A DNA stretch of 7,583 nt from positions 1 to 7,583 of the forward strand of contig CALEYY010000146.1 of the NCBI GenBank assembly GCA_937928295.1, written 5' to 3'. Below the pieces are notes generated by a model. That model saw nothing but the letters and a program-made list of their open reading frames with translations. It ran no database searches and was not told where the DNA came from. Shown in pieces: positions 1 through 5,768 of this stretch. A program made the translations under genes and the position numbers. Within the stretch, counting starts at the first letter, position 1. Each line of letters starts with the position of its first letter. This stretch comes from an uncultured Moraxellaceae bacterium. GTDB lineage: Bacteria; Pseudomonadota; Gammaproteobacteria; Pseudomonadales; Moraxellaceae.

Positions 1-899
1 CGCTCGGCCGCGGCATGGCCCAGGCGGCGCAGGTGCTGCAGGAAGCCGAGGTCGGTGTTGAGCTTGCTCGACGGGTGCAGCGGCGCCAGGCCGTCCTCCA
101 GCAGCAGCGCATTGGCATCGATCGCGCGGCGCATGACCGTGCTGTGCGCATTCTCCAGCACATGCGTGTAATTGGCCGAGATCAACTGCTCCACGGCCCG
201 GCTGCAGGCTTGCGAACCGTACAGCGGCCAGCGCGTCGCCCACAGCGGGAGCGCGCCATCGGGCGTGACCTGGCACTGCGCCACCATCTTGCCATTCAGA
301 AAGACCGAGTTGCCCGTCACGGACACACAGCTGAAAGCACTGCCGCCGTTACCGCTCAGCATGAGATCCGTCATGCGGCCGCCCCACCCCGAGTCGGCCC
401 CTTGTGGCGATGAAGCCTGCCAGGCGATCTGTTGATCGATGTGTGAAAACAGCGAGCTCGGCAAGGGAATATTTCTGGCAAGCACTTGTGATTTGGTGGC
501 CGGCACCACCAGCGTTCCCACATTCAACAATATGCCCAGCGAGCCCTCATCGAACAAGGGCTTGAGCGGCGCCAGCTCAGGCGCCAAGGCCATCTGGCGC
601 GCATCCGGCAGTGCCACGCGCGACTCCAGCGGAATCAGCAAGTCGCGTGGGCGTGCAAGCCCTTGGCGAATACCGGCATAGCTGTTGTAGCTGGTCAGAT
701 CATAGGGAATCAGGGTATTGCTCTGATCATTGCCGCCATCGAGAAACACGCAGACCAGCGCCTTGTAATCCGTACTGCTTGCCGCAGCCGCCTCACCAAC
801 GGCCGCCAGGCTTAGCGTCCAGGGAACCGATGCCCCCAGCGCACCCACAGAACTGCGTTTGAGAAACTCGCGCCGACTCAACTCATGCATTTTTTTCAT
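1..899 (-). CDS. DUF1501 family protein with Tat signal (partial, C-terminus outside window)
   Basis: The first 299 codons are visible; the 3' end is cut by the left edge. The start at 899 is chosen because AGGAG lies 6 nt upstream, whereas the in-frame ATG at 890 would sit 15 nt away. Residues 8-14 read SRREFLK, a twin-arginine motif, followed by a hydrophobic, alanine-rich stretch to about residue 40, so the protein is predicted to be exported folded through Tat. The mature part opens with ALVCVFLDGGNDQSNTLIPYD (about residues 47-67), the typical opening block of the DUF1501 family (COG4102), whose fold is related to alkaline phosphatases and sulfatases. Family members usually exceed 400 residues, so roughly a third is probably missing. 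It follows the DUF1800 gene by 10 bp, and its ribosome binding site overlaps that gene's stop codon, which suggests translational coupling. The biochemical function of the family is unknown. The family call is strong; no activity can be assigned. Confidence 0.9.
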   Translation of the reverse strand, partial: MKKMHELSRREFLKRSSVGALGASVPWTLSLAAVGEAAAASSTDYKALVCVFLDGGNDQSNTLIPYDLTSYNSYAGIRQGLARPRDLLIPLESRVALPDARQMALAPELAPLKPLFDEGSLGILLNVGTLVVPATKSQVLARNIPLPSSLFSHIDQQIAWQASSPQGADSGWGGRMTDLMLSGNGGSAFSCVSVTGNSVFLNGKMVAQCQVTPDGALPLWATRWPLYGSQACSRAVEQLISANYTHVLENAHSTVMRRAIDANALLLEDGLAPLHPSSKLNTDLGFLQHLRRLGHAAAE

Positions 900-912
900 G
901 TCAGGCTCCTTA
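900..912 (-). promoter_or_regulatory. Ribosome binding site of DUF1501 gene overlapping the DUF1800 stop codon
   Basis: On the minus strand the TAA stop of the DUF1800 gene (912-910) runs straight into AGGAG, 6 nt before the ATG at 899. Ribosomes ending the first gene are therefore placed on the start of the second. This supports a fixed-ratio operon and decides the start codon of the DUF1501 gene. Confidence 0.8.
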
Positions 913-2613
913 TTTCAAGACCAGATATTCGGGCGCTGCCATGGTCATGAACACAGCGGCACAGACGCGACTTTTCCTCTCAGCCTCATTTGAGGCCGGC
1001 ATGGAGGCAACGGCAGTGGCGATCACACTCACGGTGGCGGGGCTCAGCTGCCCGGCGGCCAGCAGCAAATTGCACCGGCTGACAAGCTGCGGCACGGTAT
1101 CGGCCAGCGCCAACTCACGGCTGTAATCCGGGCGCACATCATCGGCCCCCTCGCTAATGACATACTGCATGACATTCAAATAGGAGGTGACGCTAGCCTC
1201 ATTGGTAATCTGCATCTCCGGCGCAACCAGCCCCTGCTGGGGCAGAATGGCATTTGCCGGCTTGAAGTTCGGGCGGAAAAAATTGAATACCGATCGCGAA
1301 TGCAAGGGGCTTTGCGCCAGGCGCGTGGCAGGATCACTGGTGTCGCCCAGCCCCCAGGAGTCCTTGCTGGCTGTCACGGAAAATGTTCGGGCCCATTGCA
1401 CCAGCCGCACCATGGGTTCGCGCAACTTGCCCTGCGTGGATGACACGACGGTGGAGCGCGCATCGCTATCCAGCAGAACAGCCTTGATCACGGCCTTCAG
1501 ATCGCCACGCACACCCCGGCCATTATTGTTGAATGCCGCCGCGACACGGCGCACATAGGCCGCACTGGGGTTACTCGTGACCAGGCGTTGGATGAGCTGG
1601 CGCGCAATGAACGGCCCCACATTGGCATGCTTAAACAAGGTATCCAACGCAATTTTCAACGCCTTGGGGCCGGGCGTGGCTGCAGGCACCGTCACGCCCA
1701 GAAAGGATTTGCTGGAGCGTGAATGGGTGGCCGGATTGAACACCATCGCCGTGCGAGCAACCTCAACGCCGCCGCTCAGGGGCGCCATCTCCCAGCCCGT
1801 AAACACCTTGGCCAGACCCATCACGGATGCCTGATCGAAAGTCTCCACGGGTTTGCCTTGGGCGTTCAGCCGAGGGCTGCCATCCGCATTCAGCTGGTAC
1901 AGGCCGATGGTGAACAGCTGCATGACCTCGCGCGCATAATTCTCATCAGGCATGCGCCCAGTGACCGGATCTTCGCCTTGATTGCCCAACATGCTGAGGT
2001 AGATACCCATGGCTGGGGATAGCGTCACCGCCTCCAGTAAATCGCGGAAATTGCCAAAGCAGTGCTTGTCCAGCACATCGACATACGCAGCGCCGACAAA
2101 CCCGTTGTAGGGCAGCTGCAGCCCCGTCATCGACACCACCAGAATTTCTGACCACGCGAGCACCAGCCGTTGCCGCAGGGCATCCGGCGAACTCATGAGC
2201 TTGCGCCATATGGAGAAATCAAGCCCGAAAGAAGTGAGGAAAATCAGGTCTTCTCGGTTAAACCCCTTGGCCACCATCCAGTCAAAGTGCGACTGCGAGC
2301 CGAGCGTCGCGAACTGCCGCGTCAGCCAGCCCTCATAGCCCAAGGCACGCACCTCCGCGATGGCCGCATCATTGCCGCCCCAAGCCGCCTGAGACAGAAA
2401 GCGGGACGCCGCCTGGTCGGTCACAGGCTGAACACGCGCCTCAGCCAAAGCGTCTGCCGAGGGGTCAGATGAGCCGCCGCACGCCGTTAACGCGGTCGCC
2501 GCCCCCGCCACCAGCCAAGGCAATACCTCGCTGGAGCCAGCCTCGTCACGAGGCATCTGCGGATGATCCGCATCCTGAATAGCGGTTTGATTTTGCAAAT
2601 CCGAGATAGACAT
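910..2613 (-). CDS. DUF1800 family protein with lipobox-like N-terminus
   Basis: This 567-residue protein belongs to the DUF1800 family (COG5267), which is of unknown function and commonly encoded next to DUF1501. Family blocks are visible: ASRFLSQAAWGG near residue 70, the acidic block PDENYAREVMQLFTIGLYQ near 222-240, an FTGW block, and APEMQITNEASV in the C-terminal third. A short hydrophobic segment (about residues 30-44) ends in L-T-A-C (Cys45) followed by GGSS, which fits a lipobox. The 29 residues before it are acidic and almost lack Lys/Arg, which is unusual for a Sec signal, so lipidation is uncertain. ATG 2613 is preferred; a TTG at 2619 would add only two residues. No good Shine-Dalgarno is visible. 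A weak promoter candidate on this strand is TTGGTA, an 18-nt gap, then CATACT at 2635-2630; it would leave a very short leader. It is the first gene of an apparent two-gene operon with the DUF1501 gene. Confidence 0.9.
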   Translation of the reverse strand: MSISDLQNQTAIQDADHPQMPRDEAGSSEVLPWLVAGAATALTACGGSSDPSADALAEARVQPVTDQAASRFLSQAAWGGNDAAIAEVRALGYEGWLTRQFATLGSQSHFDWMVAKGFNREDLIFLTSFGLDFSIWRKLMSSPDALRQRLVLAWSEILVVSMTGLQLPYNGFVGAAYVDVLDKHCFGNFRDLLEAVTLSPAMGIYLSMLGNQGEDPVTGRMPDENYAREVMQLFTIGLYQLNADGSPRLNAQGKPVETFDQASVMGLAKVFTGWEMAPLSGGVEVARTAMVFNPATHSRSSKSFLGVTVPAATPGPKALKIALDTLFKHANVGPFIARQLIQRLVTSNPSAAYVRRVAAAFNNNGRGVRGDLKAVIKAVLLDSDARSTVVSSTQGKLREPMVRLVQWARTFSVTASKDSWGLGDTSDPATRLAQSPLHSRSVFNFFRPNFKPANAILPQQGLVAPEMQITNEASVTSYLNVMQYVISEGADDVRPDYSRELALADTVPQLVSRCNLLLAAGQLSPATVSVIATAVASMPASNEAERKSRVCAAVFMTMAAPEYLVLK

Positions 2614-2772
2614 GAGCAATGACCGTAGCAGTATGGGCTTGTCTTGCTGAAGCTACCAAGGCAACGCGGCTCGGCGCGTCGGACTCATGTGCTGTTTTGC
2701 TGCCACTACGCGCAGTTTGCATGCGGAATGCAGCGTTAATGGGGTGAACTGTGAACAGGTGCCCTGAAAACC
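2614..2772. other. Intergenic region between the DUF1800 gene and the tRNA promoter
   Basis: About 160 bp separate the divergently transcribed DUF1800 gene and tRNA-Met. No ORF is supported. It holds only a weak minus-strand promoter candidate next to the DUF1800 start and a short TGCAT/ATGCA inverted repeat near 2718-2732. ACAGGT occurs at 2755-2760 and again at 2776-2781, 21 bp apart. Confidence 0.5.
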
Positions 2773-2801
2773 TTGACAGGTCGCGACTCGAAATCTAAGA
2801 T
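2773..2801 (+). promoter_or_regulatory. Sigma-70-type promoter of tRNA-Met
   Basis: A perfect -35 box TTGACA (2773-2778) is separated by exactly 17 bp from TAAGAT (2796-2801, 4 of 6 matches to TATAAT). Transcription would start near 2808, about 6 nt before the mature tRNA. The region between the -10 box and the start is rich in G and C (TCGCGACC), as in stable-RNA promoters under stringent control; that regulation is an inference from family knowledge. Confidence 0.8.
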
Positions 2802-2810
2802 TCGCGACCT
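2778..2810. repeat. 9-bp perfect inverted repeat covering the tRNA promoter
   Basis: AGGTCGCGA (2778-2786) and TCGCGACCT (2802-2810) are exact inverted copies 15 bp apart. The left arm begins at the last base of the -35 box, the right arm begins just after the -10 box and reaches the predicted start site. It could be an operator, a structural element, or chance. Confidence 0.7.
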
Positions 2811-2813
2811 CTT

Positions 2814-2890
2814 GGCTACGTAGCTCAGTCGGTTAGAGCACAGCACTCATAATGCTGGGGTCGCAGGTTCAAGTCCAGCCGTAGCCACCA
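2814..2890 (+). tRNA. metT: tRNA-Met (CAT), elongator type
   Basis: The 77-nt sequence folds as a full cloverleaf: acceptor GGCTACG pairs with CGTAGCC, D-arm GCTC/GAGC, anticodon stem CAGCA/TGCTG around loop CTCATAA with anticodon CAT at 2848-2850, T-loop TTCAAGT, and an encoded CCA end at 2888-2890. It closely resembles E. coli elongator tRNA-Met (metT), not initiator tRNA: the anticodon stem lacks the three G-C pairs typical of initiators. A CAT anticodon can also belong to tRNA-Ile2 after lysidine modification, but the acceptor and D-arm match metT. The middle pair of the T-stem (GCAGG against CCAGC) is A opposite A; the E. coli tRNA has A opposite C there. It has its own promoter and stands alone, not in a tRNA cluster. 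The symbol is by analogy with E. coli. Confidence 0.95.
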
Positions 2891-2898
2891 TCTTCAAA

Positions 2899-2919
2899 AT
2901 CCCGCCATCTGGTCGGGAT
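2899..2919 (+). other. Small hairpin in the tRNA-Met 3' trailer
   Basis: ATCCCG (2899-2904) and CGGGAT (2914-2919) form a perfect 6-bp stem with a 9-nt loop. It starts 9 nt after the CCA end and precedes the stronger terminator-like hairpin. It has no T-run, so it may be a processing or stability element. Confidence 0.45.
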
Positions 2920-2926
2920 GCCGCAA

Positions 2927-2953
2927 AAAAGGTCAGCCTCGTGCTGGCCTTTT
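2927..2953 (+). terminator. Intrinsic terminator-like hairpin after tRNA-Met
   Basis: AAAAGGTCAGC (2927-2937) pairs with GCTGGCCTTTT (2943-2953) around the loop CTCGT, with one G-U pair in RNA. The four T's on the plus strand are partly inside the stem, so termination may be incomplete. The minus strand carries six T's after the stem, so it could also work in the opposite direction, although no minus-strand gene ends here. It ends 19 bp before the nuclease start codon. Confidence 0.7.
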
Positions 2954-2972
2954 GCGTTCTGGAGCATGCTGC

Positions 2973-3494
2973 ATGTATCGCCTGTTTTTCCTGATGCTGA
3001 CCCTTGGCGTCGCCCCCGCTCTCCATGCCCGCGCTGACGCGCAAATCAATGGCTATGTCATCTCGATTGCCGATGGCGACACGCTGACCCTGCTCACCGC
3101 CGACAAGGAGCGCGTGAAGGTTCGTCTTGCCGAAATCGATACCCCAGAGAAAAAGCAGCCTTATGGCCAAAAAGCCAAACAAGAGCTTGCCAGCCTGGCC
3201 TTCAATCACAGCGCGCAAGTCAGTGTAATCGACACCGACCGCTATGGTCGCGTGGTCGGCCGTGTCGTGGTGGATGACCTGGATGTGAACGCCGAGCTGG
3301 TGCGGCGCGGGGCGGCGTGGGTTTATCGCGACTATTTGAAGCGCACCGACCTGCTGCCGCTAGAGGCCGAGGCTCGCCGCCAGCGCAAAGGCCTGTGGGC
3401 GCTGCCAGAATCAGAGCGCATGCCGCCCTGGCAATGGCGCAAAGAGCAACGCGAAAATCGTGCCGCCGCACGCGTGGCGGCAGGCAGCAACTAA
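2973..3494 (+). CDS. Secreted thermonuclease (SNase-like) family nuclease
   Basis: A 173-residue protein with an N-terminal signal peptide (MYRLFFLMLTLGVAPALHARA, likely cut near A19-A21), then one staphylococcal-nuclease fold. Catalytic positions of the family are all present: Asp36 in DGDT, Arg51 in VRL, Asp56-Thr57 and Glu59 in IDTPE, and Arg93 in DRYGR, matching D21, R35, D40, T41, E43 and R87 of the Staphylococcus enzyme. The C-terminus carries the PPWQWR block often seen in bacterial secreted members. It should cut DNA or RNA in a Ca2+-dependent way in the periplasm or outside the cell. ATG 2973 is chosen because GGAG lies 8 nt upstream; a TTG at 2952 would start inside the terminator hairpin and spoil the signal peptide. 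There is little room for its own promoter, so transcription may come from read-through of the tRNA unit. It converges on the next gene, with 17 bp between the stops. Confidence 0.93.
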   Translation: MYRLFFLMLTLGVAPALHARADAQINGYVISIADGDTLTLLTADKERVKVRLAEIDTPEKKQPYGQKAKQELASLAFNHSAQVSVIDTDRYGRVVGRVVVDDLDVNAELVRRGAAWVYRDYLKRTDLLPLEAEARRQRKGLWALPESERMPPWQWRKEQRENRAAARVAAGSN

Positions 3495-3511
3495 GCCCTG
3501 CTTAAAAGCGC

Positions 3512-4498
3512 TTACTCGATGCTGTCGGCACACTCGGCAGCACCCGGCTCGATCTTGCAGCGTACTTTTTTCAGCAGACTCATCATCTTCGGATCGTAGA
3601 CGCCATCCTTGGTGAGCTGAATACGGGCCTCCCGCATCATCACCGTGTACTTCCCCTTGTCGGCATCCGTCAGATCCAGCCAGTATTTCGCCGGAATGCC
3701 ATCCTCCGCTTGCTTGATGGTGGCATCGGCGCGATCCAGCTGAGTCAGCACAAACGCGCGTGACTGCTGACCAAACCCGACCGGGAACTTCTCGCTGCGC
3801 ACAATCATGTGGGCCGTAAGCTGAATCAGCGGGAAGCGGTAAATCGCGCCGGTCGTACCCAGCCCCTTGTACATCTCGAAGGGCTTGAAGGCGATGCCCG
3901 GTGCGGCCACGATATCGACCTGGCCATTGTTGAACTTGGTGGTGAAATTGGTGATATCCGACGATACCGGCTGCGCGCCGAGCTGCTGCACGAGCTTGGC
4001 CTGCGACTTGTCAAAGTCGAGCACGGCGATCTTCTTGCCGGCCGCTTTCTCGATGGAGTTGATGCTGCGATCCCGCACAAAAACATAGGCCGCGCCCAGC
4101 GGAGAAATGCCCACCACCTCATAGGCACCCTTCTTCATATTGGCCTCACTCTGCGGGCTAGCCAGTACCTGCAACACCGTTCTCAGATGCCGGTAAGACG
4201 GCACCGAGCCTATCGAATCAATGCTGCCGACATAGGCGTTGTACTGCCGCCCACGCAAGCCGGTGATGGCGATACCGTCACACTGTCCGGCCTTGAAATC
4301 CTCCGACGCCACGCGCTCATCGGTATACGCCTTCAGCACCAGATTGACACCCCAGGCTTTCGCTGCCAGCGCATAGTCCTTGGCAAAGGCATAGCTCGGC
4401 CCCTGCGCTCCGGTCGGGTCATACACACAGAACGACTGCGCCTGCGCAGTGCCGGCAATCAGTGCGGTTGCCATCGCGGCGGCAGTGATGAGCTTCAT
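3512..4498 (-). CDS. Periplasmic solute-binding-like protein, AdeT-like family
   Basis: A 328-residue protein with a clear Sec signal peptide (MKLITAAAMATALIAGTAQA, predicted cut after A20). The mature protein looks like a two-lobe substrate-binding protein: an N-terminal FCVYDPTG strand, AGQCDGIAITGLRGRQYNA near residues 70-87, AGKKIAVLDFDKSQAK in the middle, and SSDITNFTTKFNNGQVDIV, a hinge-and-lobe pattern seen in periplasmic binding proteins. From memory it resembles proteins annotated AdeT (putative RND pump, aminoglycoside resistance) in Acinetobacter; it has no transmembrane bundle, so it cannot itself be an RND pump. Four cysteines (24, 73, 314, 323) could form disulfides. ATG 4498 is chosen because AAGGA lies 8 nt upstream and the signal peptide starts there; an upstream ATG at 4612 would bury the signal. 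No membrane transporter gene adjoins it, so ligand and partner are unknown. It is divergent from the GST-like gene across about 130 bp. Confidence 0.85.
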   Translation of the reverse strand: MKLITAAAMATALIAGTAQAQSFCVYDPTGAQGPSYAFAKDYALAAKAWGVNLVLKAYTDERVASEDFKAGQCDGIAITGLRGRQYNAYVGSIDSIGSVPSYRHLRTVLQVLASPQSEANMKKGAYEVVGISPLGAAYVFVRDRSINSIEKAAGKKIAVLDFDKSQAKLVQQLGAQPVSSDITNFTTKFNNGQVDIVAAPGIAFKPFEMYKGLGTTGAIYRFPLIQLTAHMIVRSEKFPVGFGQQSRAFVLTQLDRADATIKQAEDGIPAKYWLDLTDADKGKYTVMMREARIQLTKDGVYDPKMMSLLKKVRCKIEPGAAECADSIE

Positions 4499-4631
4499 TC
4501 GGTCTGTCCTTGTTTTGAGCATGAAAGCTGCACATTTATTGTTATTGATGAGCTGCACCCGAAGCCTATTCCATCGCACCCGCAAACCCAATAGTCTCGA
4601 CCCACGAGTCATCCCTTAGCGAGAAATGCGT

Positions 4632-5600
4632 ATGTATCGTTTGTTCGGCATGGAAGTATCGCCTTATTCCGTCAAAGTTCGCGCTCTGCTGCGCTTCAAG
4701 CAAGTGCCGTTTGAATGGCTGCTGCGCTCACGCGCCAACGAATCCGCCTTCCGCGAACACGCCAAAGTCCCGCTAATACCGCTATTGGTCACGCCAACAG
4801 GTGCGATGCAAGACTCCACGCCGATGCTGAGCTTCCTCGAAACCGAGCACCCGACCCCCAGCATCCACCTGACTGATCCGCTGCTAAATTTCCTCTCGGA
4901 CGCTCTCGAAGAAGCCGCCGATGAATGGCTGATCAAGCCCATGTTTCATTATCGCTGGAACTACGAAGCCGACCGCCGCGAGGCCAGCCTACGCATCGCC
5001 ACCGCCAGCGTTGACCCCGGCACCGACCCCAGCAAATTTGCCGAGATGATCGGCGCGCATCTGATGACCCGCCGCGAGCCACTCGGCTGCAGCGATGCCA
5101 ATGCGCCGCTGATCGAACGCTATCTGCTGGAAGGCGCAACGCGCCTGAACACGCACCTGCAGACCCGTCCATTCCTGTTTGGCGACCAGCTCAGCGTCGC
5201 CGACCTAGGCCTCGGCAGTCTCTATTACGAGCTCTACTCCGACCCCACGCCGAGCACACTGCTGCGCCCCTTCAGCGCACTCTCTGCCTGGGCGCAGCGC
5301 TGCATGAACCCCGAAGGCCTGGGCACCGGCCAAAGCGAATCGTGGGACAGCCTGAGCGCGACGCTACGCCCAGTGCTGGAACATGAGCTGAGCACGCATT
5401 ACCTGCCGTGGGCCCACGCCAATGCGACGGCGCTCGCCAGCGGCGATGGCACGCCATTCACCGTAAGCCTGGGCGGCACAGACTTCACGCAACCGGCACA
5501 GAAGTATCCCGCCAAGTCATTGCGCATGCTGCAGGCGCAATGGGCAAGCCTGACGCCGGACACACAAGCTGGCATTCGCGCGATCATCGGCGAGGTTTGA
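4632..5600 (+). CDS. Glutathione S-transferase family protein with long C-terminal extension
   Basis: A 322-residue cytoplasmic protein. Residues 1-75 form a thioredoxin-like GST N-domain: RLFGMEVSPYSVKVRALL with Ser10/Ser13 at the usual catalytic position, the conserved Val46-Pro47 (cis-proline) and the QDST glutathione-contact motif near 60-63. Residues about 85-225 form the helical C-domain, with RPFLFGDQLSVADLGLGSLYYE containing the S-x-x-D N-cap (Ser188, Asp191). Usual GSTs end near 200-230 residues; here about 100 more follow (HYLPWAHANATAL, then KYPAKSLRMLQAQW), a region I recall from a subset of long proteobacterial GST-like proteins. A Ser-type site suggests conjugation or isomerase chemistry, but the substrate is unknown. 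ATG 4632 has GAG 8 nt upstream; ATG 4626, two codons earlier, is possible but only 2 nt from it. It runs divergently from the binding-protein gene and converges on the phasin-like gene. Confidence 0.88.
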   Translation: MYRLFGMEVSPYSVKVRALLRFKQVPFEWLLRSRANESAFREHAKVPLIPLLVTPTGAMQDSTPMLSFLETEHPTPSIHLTDPLLNFLSDALEEAADEWLIKPMFHYRWNYEADRREASLRIATASVDPGTDPSKFAEMIGAHLMTRREPLGCSDANAPLIERYLLEGATRLNTHLQTRPFLFGDQLSVADLGLGSLYYELYSDPTPSTLLRPFSALSAWAQRCMNPEGLGTGQSESWDSLSATLRPVLEHELSTHYLPWAHANATALASGDGTPFTVSLGGTDFTQPAQKYPAKSLRMLQAQWASLTPDTQAGIRAIIGEV

Positions 5601-5646
5601 GGGCAGTCACGCGGCCTGACGACTAAGCGTCCAGCGAATCGCAGGC

Positions 5647-5672
5647 AAAAAAAAGGGCGGCTAGCGCCGCCC
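5647..5672 (-). terminator. Intrinsic terminator of the phasin-like gene
   Basis: On the minus strand GGGCGGC, loop GCTA, GCCGCCC is followed directly by eight T's (5654-5647). This is a textbook rho-independent terminator placed about 100 nt after the phasin-like stop codon. The plus-strand transcript of the GST-like gene would form the same stem but without a T-run, so it is a weaker stop for that gene. Confidence 0.92.
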
Positions 5673-5709
5673 CAAGAGGGTCTTACATGAATCAGGGTAT
5701 TGCGTGCAT

Positions 5710-5728
5710 CTGCGTTCAGCGAACGCGG
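5710..5728 (-). other. 3'-UTR hairpin of phasin-like mRNA (distal)
   Basis: GCGTTC (5712-5717) and GAACGC (5721-5726) are exact inverted copies around the 3-nt loop AGC; the stem can be lengthened by a wobble and a C-G pair to 5710-5728. There is no T-run, so it is more likely an mRNA-stability structure than a terminator. Confidence 0.6.
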
Positions 5729-5732
5729 GGTT

Positions 5733-5755
5733 GATCGCCCCTCAGCGGGGCGATC
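5733..5755 (-). other. 3'-UTR hairpin of phasin-like mRNA (proximal)
   Basis: GATCGCCCC (5733-5741) and GGGGCGATC (5747-5755) form a perfect 9-bp stem around a 5-nt loop, starting 13 nt after the stop codon of the phasin-like gene. No T-run follows. It is expected to block 3'-to-5' exonucleases. Confidence 0.7.
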
Positions 5756-5768
5756 GGCGCGGCCTGAA

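Noticed and set aside
15..862. Several plus-strand open frames at the left edge
   Set aside because: They are antisense to the DUF1501 gene, which reads through the left edge with a Tat signal and good ribosome binding site.
2814..2890. tRNA-Met as an integration (att) site with the nuclease as cargo
   Set aside because: There is no integrase, no direct repeat of the tRNA 3' end in the window, and the nuclease has no features of a mobile-element gene.
2814..2890. tRNA-Ile2 (CAT anticodon with lysidine) or initiator tRNA-fMet
   Set aside because: The acceptor, D-arm and anticodon stem follow E. coli elongator tRNA-Met, and the three G-C pairs typical of initiators are absent.
2847..3218. Minus-strand open frame of 123 codons ending in ATAGLEPATPAL
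   Set aside because: It reads antisense through the tRNA-Met gene and the nuclease. The GLEPAT-type ending is the well-known artefact of translating the reverse strand of a tRNA.
3505..3514. Ten-base repeat AAAGCGCTTA shared with 6302-6311
   Set aside because: It is short and largely a self-complementary 8-mer. Two copies in a window of this size are not convincing as a functional element.
3809..4594. Plus-strand open frame of 261 codons
   Set aside because: It lies antisense to the AdeT-like gene, which has a signal peptide, ribosome binding site and family motifs; the plus-strand product is Arg/His-rich with no recognisable domain.
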